Shown one piece after another: positions 1 to 8,151 of a stretch of DNA of 64,000 nt. The translations under genes were made by a program, and so were the position numbers. The notes beneath the pieces are model-generated. The model did no database searches, had not been told where the DNA came from, and was given only the letters and a program-made list of their open reading frames with translations. Source of the stretch: Emticicia fluvialis (GTDB taxonomy: Bacteria; Bacteroidota; Bacteroidia; Cytophagales; Spirosomataceae); assembly GCF_024793945.1 (NCBI RefSeq), contig NZ_JANUSD010000001.1, forward strand, positions 1 to 64,000. The letters run 5' to 3'. Every line of letters starts with the position of its first letter. Positions within the stretch are counted from its first letter, which is position 1.

Positions 1-93
1 AAAATAGGACTATTTATGTACTTTTTGAATCTTACCAGGTAAAATATCGCTACGCCGCTTAGTAAAACCCGAATCATTCCTATCTGAACTAAA

Positions 94-126
94 AAAAGAA
101 GCTGCCCCTTTTTGGACAGCCTCTTT
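94..126 (-). terminator. Rho-independent terminator of the pssA-purS operon
   Basis: An imperfect hairpin lies just downstream of the 166-residue membrane protein. Read on the minus strand, the arms are AAAGAGGCTGTCC and GGGCAGCTTCTTT, with a couple of wobble or mismatch positions, and a run of T follows. The position fits termination of the minus-strand operon. Confidence 0.55.
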
Positions 127-153
127 AATAGCATTAACAAATGCTTAACAGTA

Positions 154-654
154 TCATGAAAAGTATTTCAAATGCATGGCATACAAGCCTGTAAACAGCG
201 CAGCATTAATTAATGAGACAATGCCGATAGCCCAGCCCACTTGCCCGCCTAAGATTACAATAGGGGCAATAACACCCAGGGCATTACCGGCAATATATAC
301 GAAGAATCCTTTTTTACGTAAACTCCACATCCAGATTCCACCCAGTATCAACAGCACACTTGACACAATGCTTACCACACCTGTGGTTATCAGTGTTTTT
401 TCTTCAAACATTTTGTTGGTTTCCTGTTGGCTTTCTTCTATCTTTTCCAGGTCTTTTTCTGAAAAGTACTTAGACATCATATCCATCATCATTTCATTGG
501 CCTGCTCTTTACTGGCCACTACTTTTTCAGGCGCAAAAACGTTAGGAATGGCACCATAAAATTTGTAGGCATTCCACAAAAAAGTGAGTATGCATAAAAC
601 GGTAAGAAACGCAGGGCGAACAGGTACGGTGTTCTCATCAAATGGATTACGCAT
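154..654 (-). CDS. small membrane protein of unknown function, 166 aa
   Basis: I do not recognise a named family. The protein has a short N-terminal cytoplasmic tail and one hydrophobic segment near residues 17-36. A charged lysine/glutamate-rich stretch follows (about 45-85), and then three closely spaced hydrophobic segments (about 88-112, 117-137, 139-160), so four membrane spans are likely. It starts 24 bases after the purS stop on the same strand and is followed by a hairpin, so it is probably the last gene of the pssA-purS transcript. The start ATG is the first in the frame and is followed by a plausible cytoplasmic N-terminus. No signal peptide or catalytic motif is visible. Function cannot be assigned. 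Confidence 0.7.
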   Translation of the reverse strand: MRNPFDENTVPVRPAFLTVLCILTFLWNAYKFYGAIPNVFAPEKVVASKEQANEMMMDMMSKYFSEKDLEKIEESQQETNKMFEEKTLITTGVVSIVSSVLLILGGIWMWSLRKKGFFVYIAGNALGVIAPIVILGGQVGWAIGIVSLINAALFTGLYAMHLKYFS

Positions 655-678
655 AGTAAAAATATTTATAAAGAATTG

Positions 679-930
679 TTAAATAGCTGTAAGCTCAAAG
701 CTGTATTCTTCCATTATCAGATTGGCCAAAAGTTTTTTGCAGGCATCTTCTACAATGCTTTCTGCAGTAGCTTTATCGGCTGCTTCTATTTCCATGTTAA
801 TGTGCTTACCGATGCGGCAATCACTGAAACCTTGAATGTCAAGGTTTTTAAGACCCAATAATACGGCTTTTCCCTGAGGGTCAAGGATTTCTTTGATAGG
901 CATTACGTCAATCGAAGCGAGGAATTTCAT
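679..930 (-). CDS. purS: phosphoribosylformylglycinamidine synthase subunit PurS
   Basis: This 83-residue protein matches the PurS family in length and pattern: an N-terminal strand (FLASIDVMPIKEILDPQGKA), a central helix with LGLKNLDIQG, then the GKHINMEIEA strand and a C-terminal helix with CKKLLANLIMEEYSFEL. PurS is the small subunit that bridges small-type PurL and PurQ in step four of purine synthesis, converting FGAR to FGAM with glutamine as nitrogen donor. purL and purQ are not in this window, so the complex is encoded at several loci. The gene follows pssA by about 45 bases. A 5-bp GC hairpin (CCCCC at 940-944, GGGGG at 956-960) sits in that gap. Confidence 0.93.
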   Translation of the reverse strand: MKFLASIDVMPIKEILDPQGKAVLLGLKNLDIQGFSDCRIGKHINMEIEAADKATAESIVEDACKKLLANLIMEEYSFELTAI

Positions 931-974
931 AAGTATTTACCCCCATTCCCGAAACGGGGGATTTGGTTTAAAAA

Positions 975-1727
975 TTACTCCCCTTTGGGAACAGGGGCAG
1001 ACTTATTATTAAATAACGATAGAACAATATAAAGGAATACCACCAGCGGGATGCCCAGAAATTGCAAAACCACCAGCAAAATTACAGAAAGAATTATAAA
1101 TATGTATTTGATTTTATTATCTACCCACGAAAAATTTTTAAACTTCATGGCAAACAGGGGTATTTCTGAAACCATCAGATAACTCATGACGATAGTATAG
1201 ATAATTAGAAAAGTAACGTTGAAGATAACAAATGAATAGGAGGGGTTAAAGGTGATTATCAACGGAAACGACGCCACAACCAGCGCATTGGCCGGAGTGG
1301 GCACACCAATGAAGGAGTCTGACTGACGCGTATCTATATTGAATTTGGCCAGACGCAAGGCCGAAAATAACGCCAGTATAAAAGCTACATAAGATATTGG
1401 ATGCCACGTTGTGTATGAAACCACGGTCTGGATATCATGTGCAGGCATGGCAGATTGATAACTGGTGTAACTGATAAGCCAGGCAATCATAAATGCAGGT
1501 AAGGCACCGAAAGTAACCATATCGGCCAGCGAGTCGAGTTCTTTACCAATGGCAGAGTGCTGATTGAGCAGGCGTGCCAGAAAGCCATCGAGAAAATCAA
1601 GCACACCGGCCAGAAAAATCAGGTAAGAGGCGTTTATCAGTTCACCCTGAAAAACAAAGATAATTCCGAAGCACCCGCATAGCAGGTTGCCGAGGGTCAT
1701 GAGGTTAGGAACAGTAAAAAGTTTCAT
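975..1727 (-). CDS. pssA: CDP-diacylglycerol--serine O-phosphatidyltransferase
   Basis: A 250-residue integral membrane enzyme that makes phosphatidylserine from CDP-diacylglycerol and L-serine, the precursor of phosphatidylethanolamine. The full CDP-alcohol phosphotransferase signature is present: D44-x2-D47-G48-x2-A51-R52-x8-G61-x3-D65-x3-D69. Those aspartates bind the metal ion and the substrate. The N-terminus (MKLFTVPNLMTLGNLLCG) is typical for the bacterial type II PssA family, and about seven hydrophobic segments follow. The ATG start is clear. It is the first gene of a minus-strand operon with purS. A metabolic link between the two is not obvious. Confidence 0.93.
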   Translation of the reverse strand: MKLFTVPNLMTLGNLLCGCFGIIFVFQGELINASYLIFLAGVLDFLDGFLARLLNQHSAIGKELDSLADMVTFGALPAFMIAWLISYTSYQSAMPAHDIQTVVSYTTWHPISYVAFILALFSALRLAKFNIDTRQSDSFIGVPTPANALVVASFPLIITFNPSYSFVIFNVTFLIIYTIVMSYLMVSEIPLFAMKFKNFSWVDNKIKYIFIILSVILLVVLQFLGIPLVVFLYIVLSLFNNKSAPVPKGE

Positions 1728-1846
1728 GTGTTGGGGTTTAGGTGACAGGTCTAAACTGCCGAAAATTACGATAATCCTCTGTTTAAACCGCGCAAATTAT
1801 CATTAATCTGCATATTTATTAACTCGCAAGCATAAATTGAATGCCA

Positions 1847-1875
1847 TAAAAAAAGCCTCGTTTCTGCAACAAGGC
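1847..1875 (-). terminator. terminator of the GNAT gene
   Basis: On the minus strand GCCTTGTT and AACGAGGC form an 8-bp stem (one G-U pair) with a 5-base loop, followed directly by a run of seven or more T. It lies 33 bases past the GNAT stop codon. Confidence 0.8.
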
Positions 1876-1907
1876 CTTCAGTTATTCAATAATACCGTTA
1901 ATAGTGT

Positions 1908-2636
1908 CTATAATTCCACTAATTCCCTTGCTGCTGCCAATTTTTTTTTTCTACGTTCTTCACGTCTCAATAAAATTCTTTGTTTAAAGCGCATCCAGCG
2001 TTCGTAAAGCGGAAGTTCCTTAAGAAAATCCCAGTTTTCATGGTGCTTGCCATCGTCTTCTTTTTTCTTGGCTTCGGCCGGGTCAAACAGCATACCGGTG
2101 CAAAGGCAATGCTTACGGTTGGTACGCGTCAGGATATCATAATTGACACAGCTCGAACAGCCCTTCCAGAAGGCGTCATCGGCAGGCAGCTCACTGAAAG
2201 TGGTTGGCTCATAGCCCAGGTCAGAGTTAATTTTCATTACCGCCAGACTGGTTGTAAGGCCTATGATTTTGGCATCGGGGTATTTAGAACGCGAAAGCTC
2301 AAACGCTTTTTGTTTGATACGCGTTGCAATGCCGCTTTTACGATATTCAGGGTTTACAATCAGGCCCGAGTTAGCTACAAACTTACCGTGTTCCCAGGTT
2401 TCTATGTAACAAAAGCCAACCCATTTACGGGTATGGGTAAGCGCTATAATAGCCTTACCTTCACGCATCTTTTCACGCAAATAATCAGGAGAACGTTTGG
2501 CAATCCCTGTACCACGGGCCTTCGCACTCTCTGCCATCTCGTCACAAATAGTTTCTGCTAAGTTATAGTGGCTTTCGTTAGCTATTTGAACAATATATTG
2601 GTCGTCGGAAGTTATATCTGTATTATTCATCGTCAT
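1908..2636 (-). CDS. GNAT-family N-acetyltransferase of the Bacteroidota arginine-cluster type
   Basis: The 242-residue protein has a GNAT fold in its first 150 residues. The acetyl-CoA motif is around GLIVNPEYRKSGIATRIK, followed by AFELSRSKYPDAKIIGLTT and MKINSDLGYEPTTFSELP. A cysteine cluster follows (GCSSCVNYDIL and KHCLCTGML), and the C-terminus is strongly basic (RRKKKLAAA). This pattern is, to my knowledge, that of the GNAT protein encoded beside argG in many Bacteroidota and suspected to act in arginine synthesis as a substitute N-acetylglutamate synthase. Here it stands alone, with its own terminator and no arg genes nearby. The role is inferred from family resemblance only. An ATG two codons downstream (2630) is an alternative start. 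Confidence 0.8.
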   Translation of the reverse strand: MTMNNTDITSDDQYIVQIANESHYNLAETICDEMAESAKARGTGIAKRSPDYLREKMREGKAIIALTHTRKWVGFCYIETWEHGKFVANSGLIVNPEYRKSGIATRIKQKAFELSRSKYPDAKIIGLTTSLAVMKINSDLGYEPTTFSELPADDAFWKGCSSCVNYDILTRTNRKHCLCTGMLFDPAEAKKKEDDGKHHENWDFLKELPLYERWMRFKQRILLRREERRKKKLAAARELVEL

Positions 2637-2907
2637 TTATTGGGCTTTCCCACAAACGGAGACGCTGTATCCTAAGATTGTTAAAATGAATATAAAGAAA
2701 AAAATATCGGAGGGGTTGTTTTGCCACGCAGGCAAAAGCGGTTATGGTCGAGTCCTTTCGGACCTGACATATCGAACTGGCGTTATGGGAAGACGAATGT
2801 TCATTTTTATAAGACAGATACAAAGATGTCAGCTTTAAAATTTATATCCAAAATATAAGCCCAATATTTTTGTATGAGCTAGAATAACGAAGCACCCCGG
2901 GTTTTAG

Positions 2908-2938
2908 TTCGTGGATTAGAAAAAATCTGATAACTTTG
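2908..2938 (+). promoter_or_regulatory. promoter for the PAP2-like gene (TTCG-N19-TAACTTTG)
   Basis: The -7 box TAACTTTG (2931-2938) fits the Bacteroidota TAnnTTTG consensus, and TTCG (2908-2911) lies exactly 19 bases upstream as a one-mismatch -33 box. The predicted transcript would start near 2945, so the leader before the TTG start at 2958 would be only about a dozen bases. A second TAnnTTTG (TATTTTTG, 2865-2872) lacks a good -33 box. Confidence 0.55.
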
Positions 2939-2957
2939 AAGAAAAAATGAATAAGCA

Positions 2958-3584
2958 TTGAATACGCGCCTGGCCACCTTTCTATCGGTTATATTGCATC
3001 CTTTATTAATGCCAACAGTTTTGTTTATGATTCTGTTCTTTCTGGCACCTGTTTCGTTAGGTTTGGAAGGTCTGGAACCCATGTTCAGATGGATTGTGAT
3101 CGGCTTTGTATTCATTTATACTTTTGCCATACCAGCTTACCTGATTTACCTGCTTAAACGCTGGGGCTTTATCAGCAGCCTTCAGCTAGAAAACCTGCAG
3201 GAACGCCGGCTACCTTATCTGCTTACTGCGCTTATTTATGGGCTGCTGGGCTATTTTTTATACAGTAAAAATTCTAGCCTGTTTGCATGTGCTTATATAC
3301 TCTGGAGCATTACCATCGTTATTTTGTGTGTGGCACTTATCAGTTTCCGCTGGCAAATCAGTGCACATGGTGCGGGTATCGGCGGGGTGATTGGCGCACT
3401 GGCAGGTATTATGGTAAAGATGGGCGAAAACGCCCTTTTTATGCCGCTTTTGTTTTGTATGATATTAGCGGGGTATGTACTGGGCGCCCGTCTGCAGCTC
3501 AATGCGCATACACCAAAACAAGCCTGGGCCGGCCTTTTTTTGGGTGTAGGGTTAAGCCTATTAGCGGTCTCTTACTTTTTTTAA
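2958..3584 (+). CDS. PAP2-like polytopic membrane protein, 208 aa
   Basis: The protein has about six hydrophobic segments. It carries a short motif, FRWQISAHGAGIGG near residue 130, that resembles the SGH-type motif of PAP2 phosphatases (R...SAH...G). The classical first PAP2 motif (KxxxxxxRP) and the final R...H...D motif are not obvious, so it may be a divergent member with changed or lost activity. The likely role, if active, is dephosphorylation of a membrane lipid at the outer face. The start is TTG at 2958: the ATG at 2947 opens a four-codon reading frame that stops at 2961, overlapping the TTG. A promoter lies directly upstream. Confidence 0.65.
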   Translation: MNTRLATFLSVILHPLLMPTVLFMILFFLAPVSLGLEGLEPMFRWIVIGFVFIYTFAIPAYLIYLLKRWGFISSLQLENLQERRLPYLLTALIYGLLGYFLYSKNSSLFACAYILWSITIVILCVALISFRWQISAHGAGIGGVIGALAGIMVKMGENALFMPLLFCMILAGYVLGARLQLNAHTPKQAWAGLFLGVGLSLLAVSYFF

Positions 3585-3702
3585 TCATTTATTCTTCTCA
3601 TTATCAGGGTTTTAAGCGGTGTTTTGAAAAAACTTACCTAAATTATGCAACATTCGCTTTTTTAGGGCGTCTTTTGTTTGAAACCATAAAACAGGATAAC
3701 CT

Positions 3703-4281
3703 CTGGCTACCACAGTATTCATTAATAAACATGCCGACCTGGTCGAGCAATGTAAACGTGGCGAAAGTAAAGCGCAGTACGAGCTGTACAAGCATTACTC
3801 TAAAGCGATGTTCAATGTCTGCATGCGCATACTGAACCATGTAGGTGAAGCTGAAGATGTATTGCAGGAGGCATTTATTGACGCCTTTGCCAAAATCGGT
3901 GATTTTCGGCAGCAGGCAACATTTGGCGTATGGCTGAAACAGATTGTGGTTAATAAGGCCATTAACCACCTGCGCTCAAGAAGAGTAGAACTGGTAAATA
4001 TTGACGAATACGGCATAGGTGGAGATGAATATGATATAGCTGATTACCCGGATACAAATACTTATAATGAAGATAACACTAAGTATGAGGTAGAACGCAT
4101 CAGAAGGGCAATGGAGCAACTGCCCGAGGGTTTCAGAGTGGTGTTGTCTTTGTATCTTTTTGAAGGGTACGACCACGAAGAGATAGGGAATATATTGGGT
4201 ATTAGCGAGACCACCTCGCGCACCCAGTATATGCGGGCCAAGAAGAGGCTCCTGGAAATAGTGAGCAGGCAATTGTTTTAA
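3703..4281 (+). CDS. ECF-family RNA polymerase sigma factor
   Basis: Region 2 is seen in HADLVEQCKRGESKAQYELY, DVLQEAFIDAF and FGVWLKQIVVNKAINHLRS. Region 4 is seen in QLPEGFRVVLSLYLFEGYDH and EEIGNILGISETTSRTQYMR. The coding signal begins well before the first ATG (3808), which would cut off region 2.1. The frame is open back to a stop at 3697-3699 and contains no ATG, GTG or TTG upstream of 3808. The best candidates are CTG at 3703 (192 aa, giving a start of M-ATTVFINKHAD) and ATT at 3721. It heads an operon with the membrane protein at 4324 and the secreted protein at 4877, so it probably answers to an envelope signal. Confidence 0.85.
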   Translation: MATTVFINKHADLVEQCKRGESKAQYELYKHYSKAMFNVCMRILNHVGEAEDVLQEAFIDAFAKIGDFRQQATFGVWLKQIVVNKAINHLRSRRVELVNIDEYGIGGDEYDIADYPDTNTYNEDNTKYEVERIRRAMEQLPEGFRVVLSLYLFEGYDHEEIGNILGISETTSRTQYMRAKKRLLEIVSRQLF

Positions 4282-4323
4282 GTAAATGAATGAATTAAAA
4301 AATCCCGGCAAAGGGTGATAGAT

Positions 4324-4902
4324 ATGAAAGACCGTCTGGAAAGATTTGTGAGAGACAACCGTGAAGACTTTGATAGCTACGAGCCGTCTAAAGCCTTATG
4401 GAAAAAAATTGAAACTGAGGTAACGCAACAACAACCGAAAGGCAAACCCCTGAACGGCAAGATAGTAAAATTGGGCCGGGTGCAATGGCGCATGAGTATA
4501 GCCGCAGGCATTGCCCTGATACTTACGGTAGGTTATGGTATCATTACTTATATGCAGATGCCCAATGATATAACCGGTCTGAGCCTTCCGCCTGCTTATA
4601 GAAGCGCCTATGGCAAAGAACTGGTTCAGTTTACTTCGTTAGTAGAGCAAAAAAGAGAAGAGTTAAAGGCATTAGAGAAAGAAGACCCGCAGCTCTACCA
4701 CCAGTTTGATGCCGAATTGCAGGCATTAGACAAAAATTACCAGAACCTGAAAAACGAGTTGCCGCAGAATCCGAATCCGGAAGAGCTGCTGAAGGCTATG
4801 GTACAAAACTTAAATATGCAGATCGATCTGTTAAACCAACAGTTACAAATAATTCAAAAAATTAAAAATATGAAAGATGGAAAAATTAAAACGATGGTAT
4901 AG
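4324..4902 (+). CDS. probable anti-sigma factor, single-span membrane protein
   Basis: A protein of 192 residues that follows the sigma gene by 42 bases. The N-terminal 55 residues are charged and cytoplasmic (LERFVRDNREDFDSYEPS). One hydrophobic segment follows (SIAAGIALILTVGYGIITYM), then an extracytoplasmic part rich in helix formers (EQKREELKALEKEDPQLYHQ and later QLQIIQKIKN) that probably forms a coiled coil. No zinc-binding anti-sigma motif (HxxxCxxC) is visible. The assignment rests on gene order and topology. ATG 4324 is preferred over GTG 4315 because the protein then starts MKDRLERF. Its 3' end overlaps the next gene by 26 bases. Confidence 0.7.
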   Translation: MKDRLERFVRDNREDFDSYEPSKALWKKIETEVTQQQPKGKPLNGKIVKLGRVQWRMSIAAGIALILTVGYGIITYMQMPNDITGLSLPPAYRSAYGKELVQFTSLVEQKREELKALEKEDPQLYHQFDAELQALDKNYQNLKNELPQNPNPEELLKAMVQNLNMQIDLLNQQLQIIQKIKNMKDGKIKTMV

Positions 4903-5962
4903 CCTCCCGGGGCAATTAAGAGGGGTGTTCCGGATATTGTTCTTTTTGTCGGCGGTGCAGGCATTTGCTGTACCCAAAGAAAAAGAATGGATTGAGAAGA
5001 AGAAAATTGTCAATTTGTCTTTCTCTATATCAGCCTCAGATAAAATTTATATCCAGAATCAGTTTGGCGATGTAAAAGTAAACTTCTGGGATAAAAAAGA
5101 AGTGCGGGCGGACGTAAGTATTACAGCTAGCGCGTCGTCGGAAGACCGGGCAGCGGATTTTCTGAGCACGGTAGACGTTTTTGGCAAAAAAGAGGGTAGT
5201 GTTGTGAGTATCAAAACCATTATGAACCAATCTGAAAACAGAAGCTGGAGTAATAAAGGTGACAAACACTCATTAAAAATAGACTACATCGTGTATATGC
5301 CTAAGTCTAATCCTTTGCAGTTGAAAAACTCATTCGGCAATAGTTACCTGCCCTCGTTTTCGGCGCCGCTGCAATTAGATTTGAGTTACGGTAAACTCAT
5401 AGCTGATGATTTGCTTAACCCGCAGACGGAAGTTAAATTAGCCTTTTGCCAGAACTCTTACATAAAGTCAATGAATGGTGGCAGCCTGAAAGCATCTTAC
5501 TCGGGTATCAAGATGGAAAAGGCCGATAACTTTGATTTTAATAACAGCTTTGGTGATATTGACATCAAAGAGGTAGGTAAAATTGATGCCAAAATCAGCT
5601 ATTCTAAAGGTAGCATTGATTTGTTGAAAGAATCAGGCACCCTGAACCTGGAGTTTTCGGGTGGGTTTAAACTGGGGAGTGTAGGCAAGAACGTGAAAGA
5701 ACTGGAAATAAAAGCCAATTATTCTCCGGTAGCCCTTATACTTGCTGATAATTCAAGCTATGATTTTGATGTAAAAGTTCATTATGGCGACTTTAACTAC
5801 CCTAAAGACCAGGGCGTGTCTTTTACCAGAAATACCGATACTGAGAAAAAAGACAGGTATGGGTTTAATCCAACCAAGTATTATTCAGGCAAGCTGGGTA
5901 AAGGGTCGGCAAATTGTAAAATAACGGTTGATAGTAATTTTGGCAGTGTAAAATTGCAATAA
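4877..5962 (+). CDS. secreted beta-helix-like protein, DUF4097-type
   Basis: This 361-residue protein has an N-terminal hydrophobic stretch that looks like a signal peptide (FRILFFLSAVQAFA), followed by repeated short strands such as FGDVKVNFWDKKEV, LKNSFGNSYLPSFS and FNNSFGDIDIKEVG. The repeated N-x-F-G-D pattern and many short glycine turns resemble DUF4097/adhesin-like proteins that often sit beside sigma/anti-sigma pairs in Bacteroidota. The start overlaps the preceding gene by 26 bases, which implies translational coupling. A terminator follows. Role unknown, but it is presumably part of, or a target of, the envelope signalling operon. Confidence 0.75.
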   Translation: MEKLKRWYSLPGQLRGVFRILFFLSAVQAFAVPKEKEWIEKKKIVNLSFSISASDKIYIQNQFGDVKVNFWDKKEVRADVSITASASSEDRAADFLSTVDVFGKKEGSVVSIKTIMNQSENRSWSNKGDKHSLKIDYIVYMPKSNPLQLKNSFGNSYLPSFSAPLQLDLSYGKLIADDLLNPQTEVKLAFCQNSYIKSMNGGSLKASYSGIKMEKADNFDFNNSFGDIDIKEVGKIDAKISYSKGSIDLLKESGTLNLEFSGGFKLGSVGKNVKELEIKANYSPVALILADNSSYDFDVKVHYGDFNYPKDQGVSFTRNTDTEKKDRYGFNPTKYYSGKLGKGSANCKITVDSNFGSVKLQ

Positions 5963-5983
5963 TTAAGCGTTCTGCAAATCAGG

Positions 5984-6020
5984 CAGGGCAGGTGTTTAAC
6001 GCCTGCCCTGTTTTTGTTTT
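5984..6020 (+). terminator. terminator of the sigma factor operon
   Basis: The arms CAGGGCAGGTG (5984-5994) and CGCCTGCCCTG (6000-6010) form an 11-bp stem with one G-T pair and a 5-base loop, followed by TTTTTGTTTT. Confidence 0.85.
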
Positions 6021-6045
6021 CTGGCTTTGCGTAGCCGGTGAATCT

Positions 6046-6104
6046 TACTTTTGTAAAACTATTGGTCAACCAGGCGGATAATCCTGGCGGGTTTTTTATT
6101 TTTG
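6046..6104 (+). promoter_or_regulatory. candidate -7 boxes for the SDR gene
   Basis: Two TAnnTTTG matches precede the SDR start: TACTTTTG (6046-6053) and TATTTTTG (6097-6104). The second leaves a leader of about 15 bases before ATG 6125. Neither has a clean TTTG exactly 19 bases upstream, so this is a weak call. Confidence 0.35.
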
Positions 6105-6124
6105 TAAAAACCATAGCACAGGGC

Positions 6125-6937
6125 ATGAGCCAGATAAAAGACAGTGTATTTATTGTAACAGGGGCTGCCTCAGGTATAGGCAGGGCACTGGCTATACAGG
6201 CCGCCGCTGCCGGAGCTAAAGTAATAGCCACAGATGTAAACCAGACAGGGCTGGATGATACCCTGGCACTGGCATCTGGTACTATTAAAAAGTATCTGCT
6301 TGATGTGGCAGACCCTGAGCAGATAAAGCGCTTTGCAAAGGATATCATTCATGAATATCCGCATGAACCCATTATACTGGTAAATAATGCAGGGGTTGCG
6401 CTGTTTTCAGGTAGTTTTCTTGAAACATCGCTTGAAGATTTTGAGTGGTTGCTCAATATTAACCTGATGGGCGTAGTACGAATGACCAAGGCTTTTTTAA
6501 GACACATGGTTAAACTGAATCAGGGACACATCGTCAATATGTCGAGCGTTTTTGGTATAACAGCCATGCCTAATAATTCGGCTTATTCTACTGCCAAATT
6601 TGGTGTAAAGGGTTTTTCTGATGTATTGAAGCTAGAGTTGCTACGAACCAGCGTAAAGGTATCGTCGGTGCATCCAGGGGGTATTAAAACCAATATTGCG
6701 GCCAATTCAAGGCTGGGGCGCACCAAAGACAATGAAGAGGGCAGAAGAGCAATTAAACAATTTGAAAAAGCCGCCCTGAAGATGTCGCCCGATAGAGCCG
6801 CAGCTATTATACTGGCTGGCATTGAAAAAGACCGGCCACGCATTATAGTAGGTAAAGATGCCAGAACCCTTGATTTAATTGCTCGGGTTTTTCCGAATAC
6901 CTATCATAAGGTTCTGGCCAGAATGTTTAAACGGTAA
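6125..6937 (+). CDS. short-chain dehydrogenase/reductase (SDR)
   Basis: A 270-residue classical SDR: cofactor motif TGAASGIGRA near residue 13, NNAG in LVNNAGVALF, catalytic Ser in NMSSVFGI and YxxxK in YSTAKFGVKG. An acidic residue (D in IATDVNQ) after the second strand suggests NAD(H) preference, though this is weak evidence. The substrate cannot be read from the sequence. The frame is open to 6038, but ATG 6125 gives the usual N-terminus (MSQIKDSVFIVTG) and two candidate -7 boxes lie between the two positions. Its stop codon abuts the stop of the convergent EEP gene with no intergenic base. Confidence 0.88.
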   Translation: MSQIKDSVFIVTGAASGIGRALAIQAAAAGAKVIATDVNQTGLDDTLALASGTIKKYLLDVADPEQIKRFAKDIIHEYPHEPIILVNNAGVALFSGSFLETSLEDFEWLLNINLMGVVRMTKAFLRHMVKLNQGHIVNMSSVFGITAMPNNSAYSTAKFGVKGFSDVLKLELLRTSVKVSSVHPGGIKTNIAANSRLGRTKDNEEGRRAIKQFEKAALKMSPDRAAAIILAGIEKDRPRIIVGKDARTLDLIARVFPNTYHKVLARMFKR

Positions 6938-8095
6938 TTAGCGTTGAGCTACCAGCGGGGTTGGTTTGTCAAGAGATTTTTTAAGTACATATTTGGCCAC
7001 CACCGGAAAGTGGTCTGAGAACGTAATGCCTCGCATGGTCTGGCACGACTGCACCTGCCAGTCGGCACTAAAAAACTGTTGGTCTATCCGAACCCAGTAA
7101 GGCTTGCGGTTCAGGGTAAAACCAAGCCCCTGGCCGGCATCCTCAAAAGCATTTTTGAAGCTCAGGCGAAGCTTACCGTATGCATATCCGAACGGTATTT
7201 CATTGAAATCGCCACAAATAATAACCGGATACTTACTGCCTGCCACATAAGACTCCACTTCTTTTATCTGCTCGTCGCGGGCATCAAATCCTTCTTTCAA
7301 ACGGCGGAATGTGTCGCTTATTTCAACAAAAAACTCACCAATATGGCCTTTTTTGAAGGCATCTGCCGCTTTGTTGATACGCACGCCCATCGACCACAAA
7401 TGCACATTTACAACCCGTACGGTGTCTTGCTCATAGGCTATGTCGGCACATATAAAACCGTTGATATTAGGCTGGCCGTCACGGTCCCAGATTTTGCTGT
7501 ATTGCTTGATAATCGGATACTGAGAAAACAAGGCCAGGCCTACTCTGGTGGTTGCATCGAGCGATATCAGTTTTTCAAACTTATCCTGATACTGCTCCTC
7601 TACATGGCCGTTGGGTACGTATTCCTGAAAACAGGCAATGTCTGCCTTTAAAGTTGCCCAGTTAACATTCTTACGGTCTGGCCCGCCAAAACTTTCACTA
7701 TTGAAGCTCAGGACTTTTAATGATTGTGCCGACCCGAAGTCTTGCTGGCTGTTACCTATGCCAACAAAACGTTTAATAATGGGGAAGGTCATTAAAACCC
7801 ATATAAAGCCGGCCGAGGCAATCAGTTTCTGGTTTTTATAAAGCAAATAACTGCTGGCTGTTAAACCGGCCAACACAGCAAGCGGCAGGCTCATCATAAT
7901 AAATCCGGTAAGCCAGTGCCCAAAAATAGGGTAATAGCAAAAGGCCATTGTAATAAACAGGTAAAACAATGCCATGTAAGAACGTGGATATCTCTTAAAA
8001 ACGGTGGCTATGCTCTTTAACCCAACCAGGGCTATTTCTCCAAAAGTCTGAATCATAGCCCATACAAATATTTTAAAGCCGTTTAATACTGTCAT
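6938..8095 (-). CDS. membrane-anchored endonuclease/exonuclease/phosphatase family protein
   Basis: The first 110 residues hold three hydrophobic segments (about 40-57, 62-88, 92-108). The rest is an EEP fold with LSFNSESFGG, the metal-binding glutamate in CFQEYVPNG, VNVHLWSMG, CGDFNEIPFGY, RIDQQFF and the final SDHFPVVAKY. The key residues Glu, Asp-x-Asn and Asp-His are present, so it should be an active Mg-dependent phosphodiesterase or phosphatase. The substrate is unknown. The three-span anchor plus EEP domain is a common layout in Bacteroidota, and the catalytic domain is probably periplasmic. Convergent with the SDR gene. Confidence 0.85.
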   Translation of the reverse strand: MTVLNGFKIFVWAMIQTFGEIALVGLKSIATVFKRYPRSYMALFYLFITMAFCYYPIFGHWLTGFIMMSLPLAVLAGLTASSYLLYKNQKLIASAGFIWVLMTFPIIKRFVGIGNSQQDFGSAQSLKVLSFNSESFGGPDRKNVNWATLKADIACFQEYVPNGHVEEQYQDKFEKLISLDATTRVGLALFSQYPIIKQYSKIWDRDGQPNINGFICADIAYEQDTVRVVNVHLWSMGVRINKAADAFKKGHIGEFFVEISDTFRRLKEGFDARDEQIKEVESYVAGSKYPVIICGDFNEIPFGYAYGKLRLSFKNAFEDAGQGLGFTLNRKPYWVRIDQQFFSADWQVQSCQTMRGITFSDHFPVVAKYVLKKSLDKPTPLVAQR

Positions 8096-8151
8096 GTTTC
8101 CTCTGGTTTTCAGGTTAGAAATTAAACACAGGGCTTGCCATCAAAAGCAGC

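Noticed and set aside
1980..2561. A 193-codon plus-strand frame
   Set aside because: It lies fully antisense to the GNAT gene, which has clear family motifs.
2623..2823. A 66-codon frame on the minus strand between the GNAT gene and the PAP2-like gene
   Set aside because: The residues look random with frequent Ser, Arg and aromatic runs, it overlaps the GNAT start and has no promoter; treated as non-coding.
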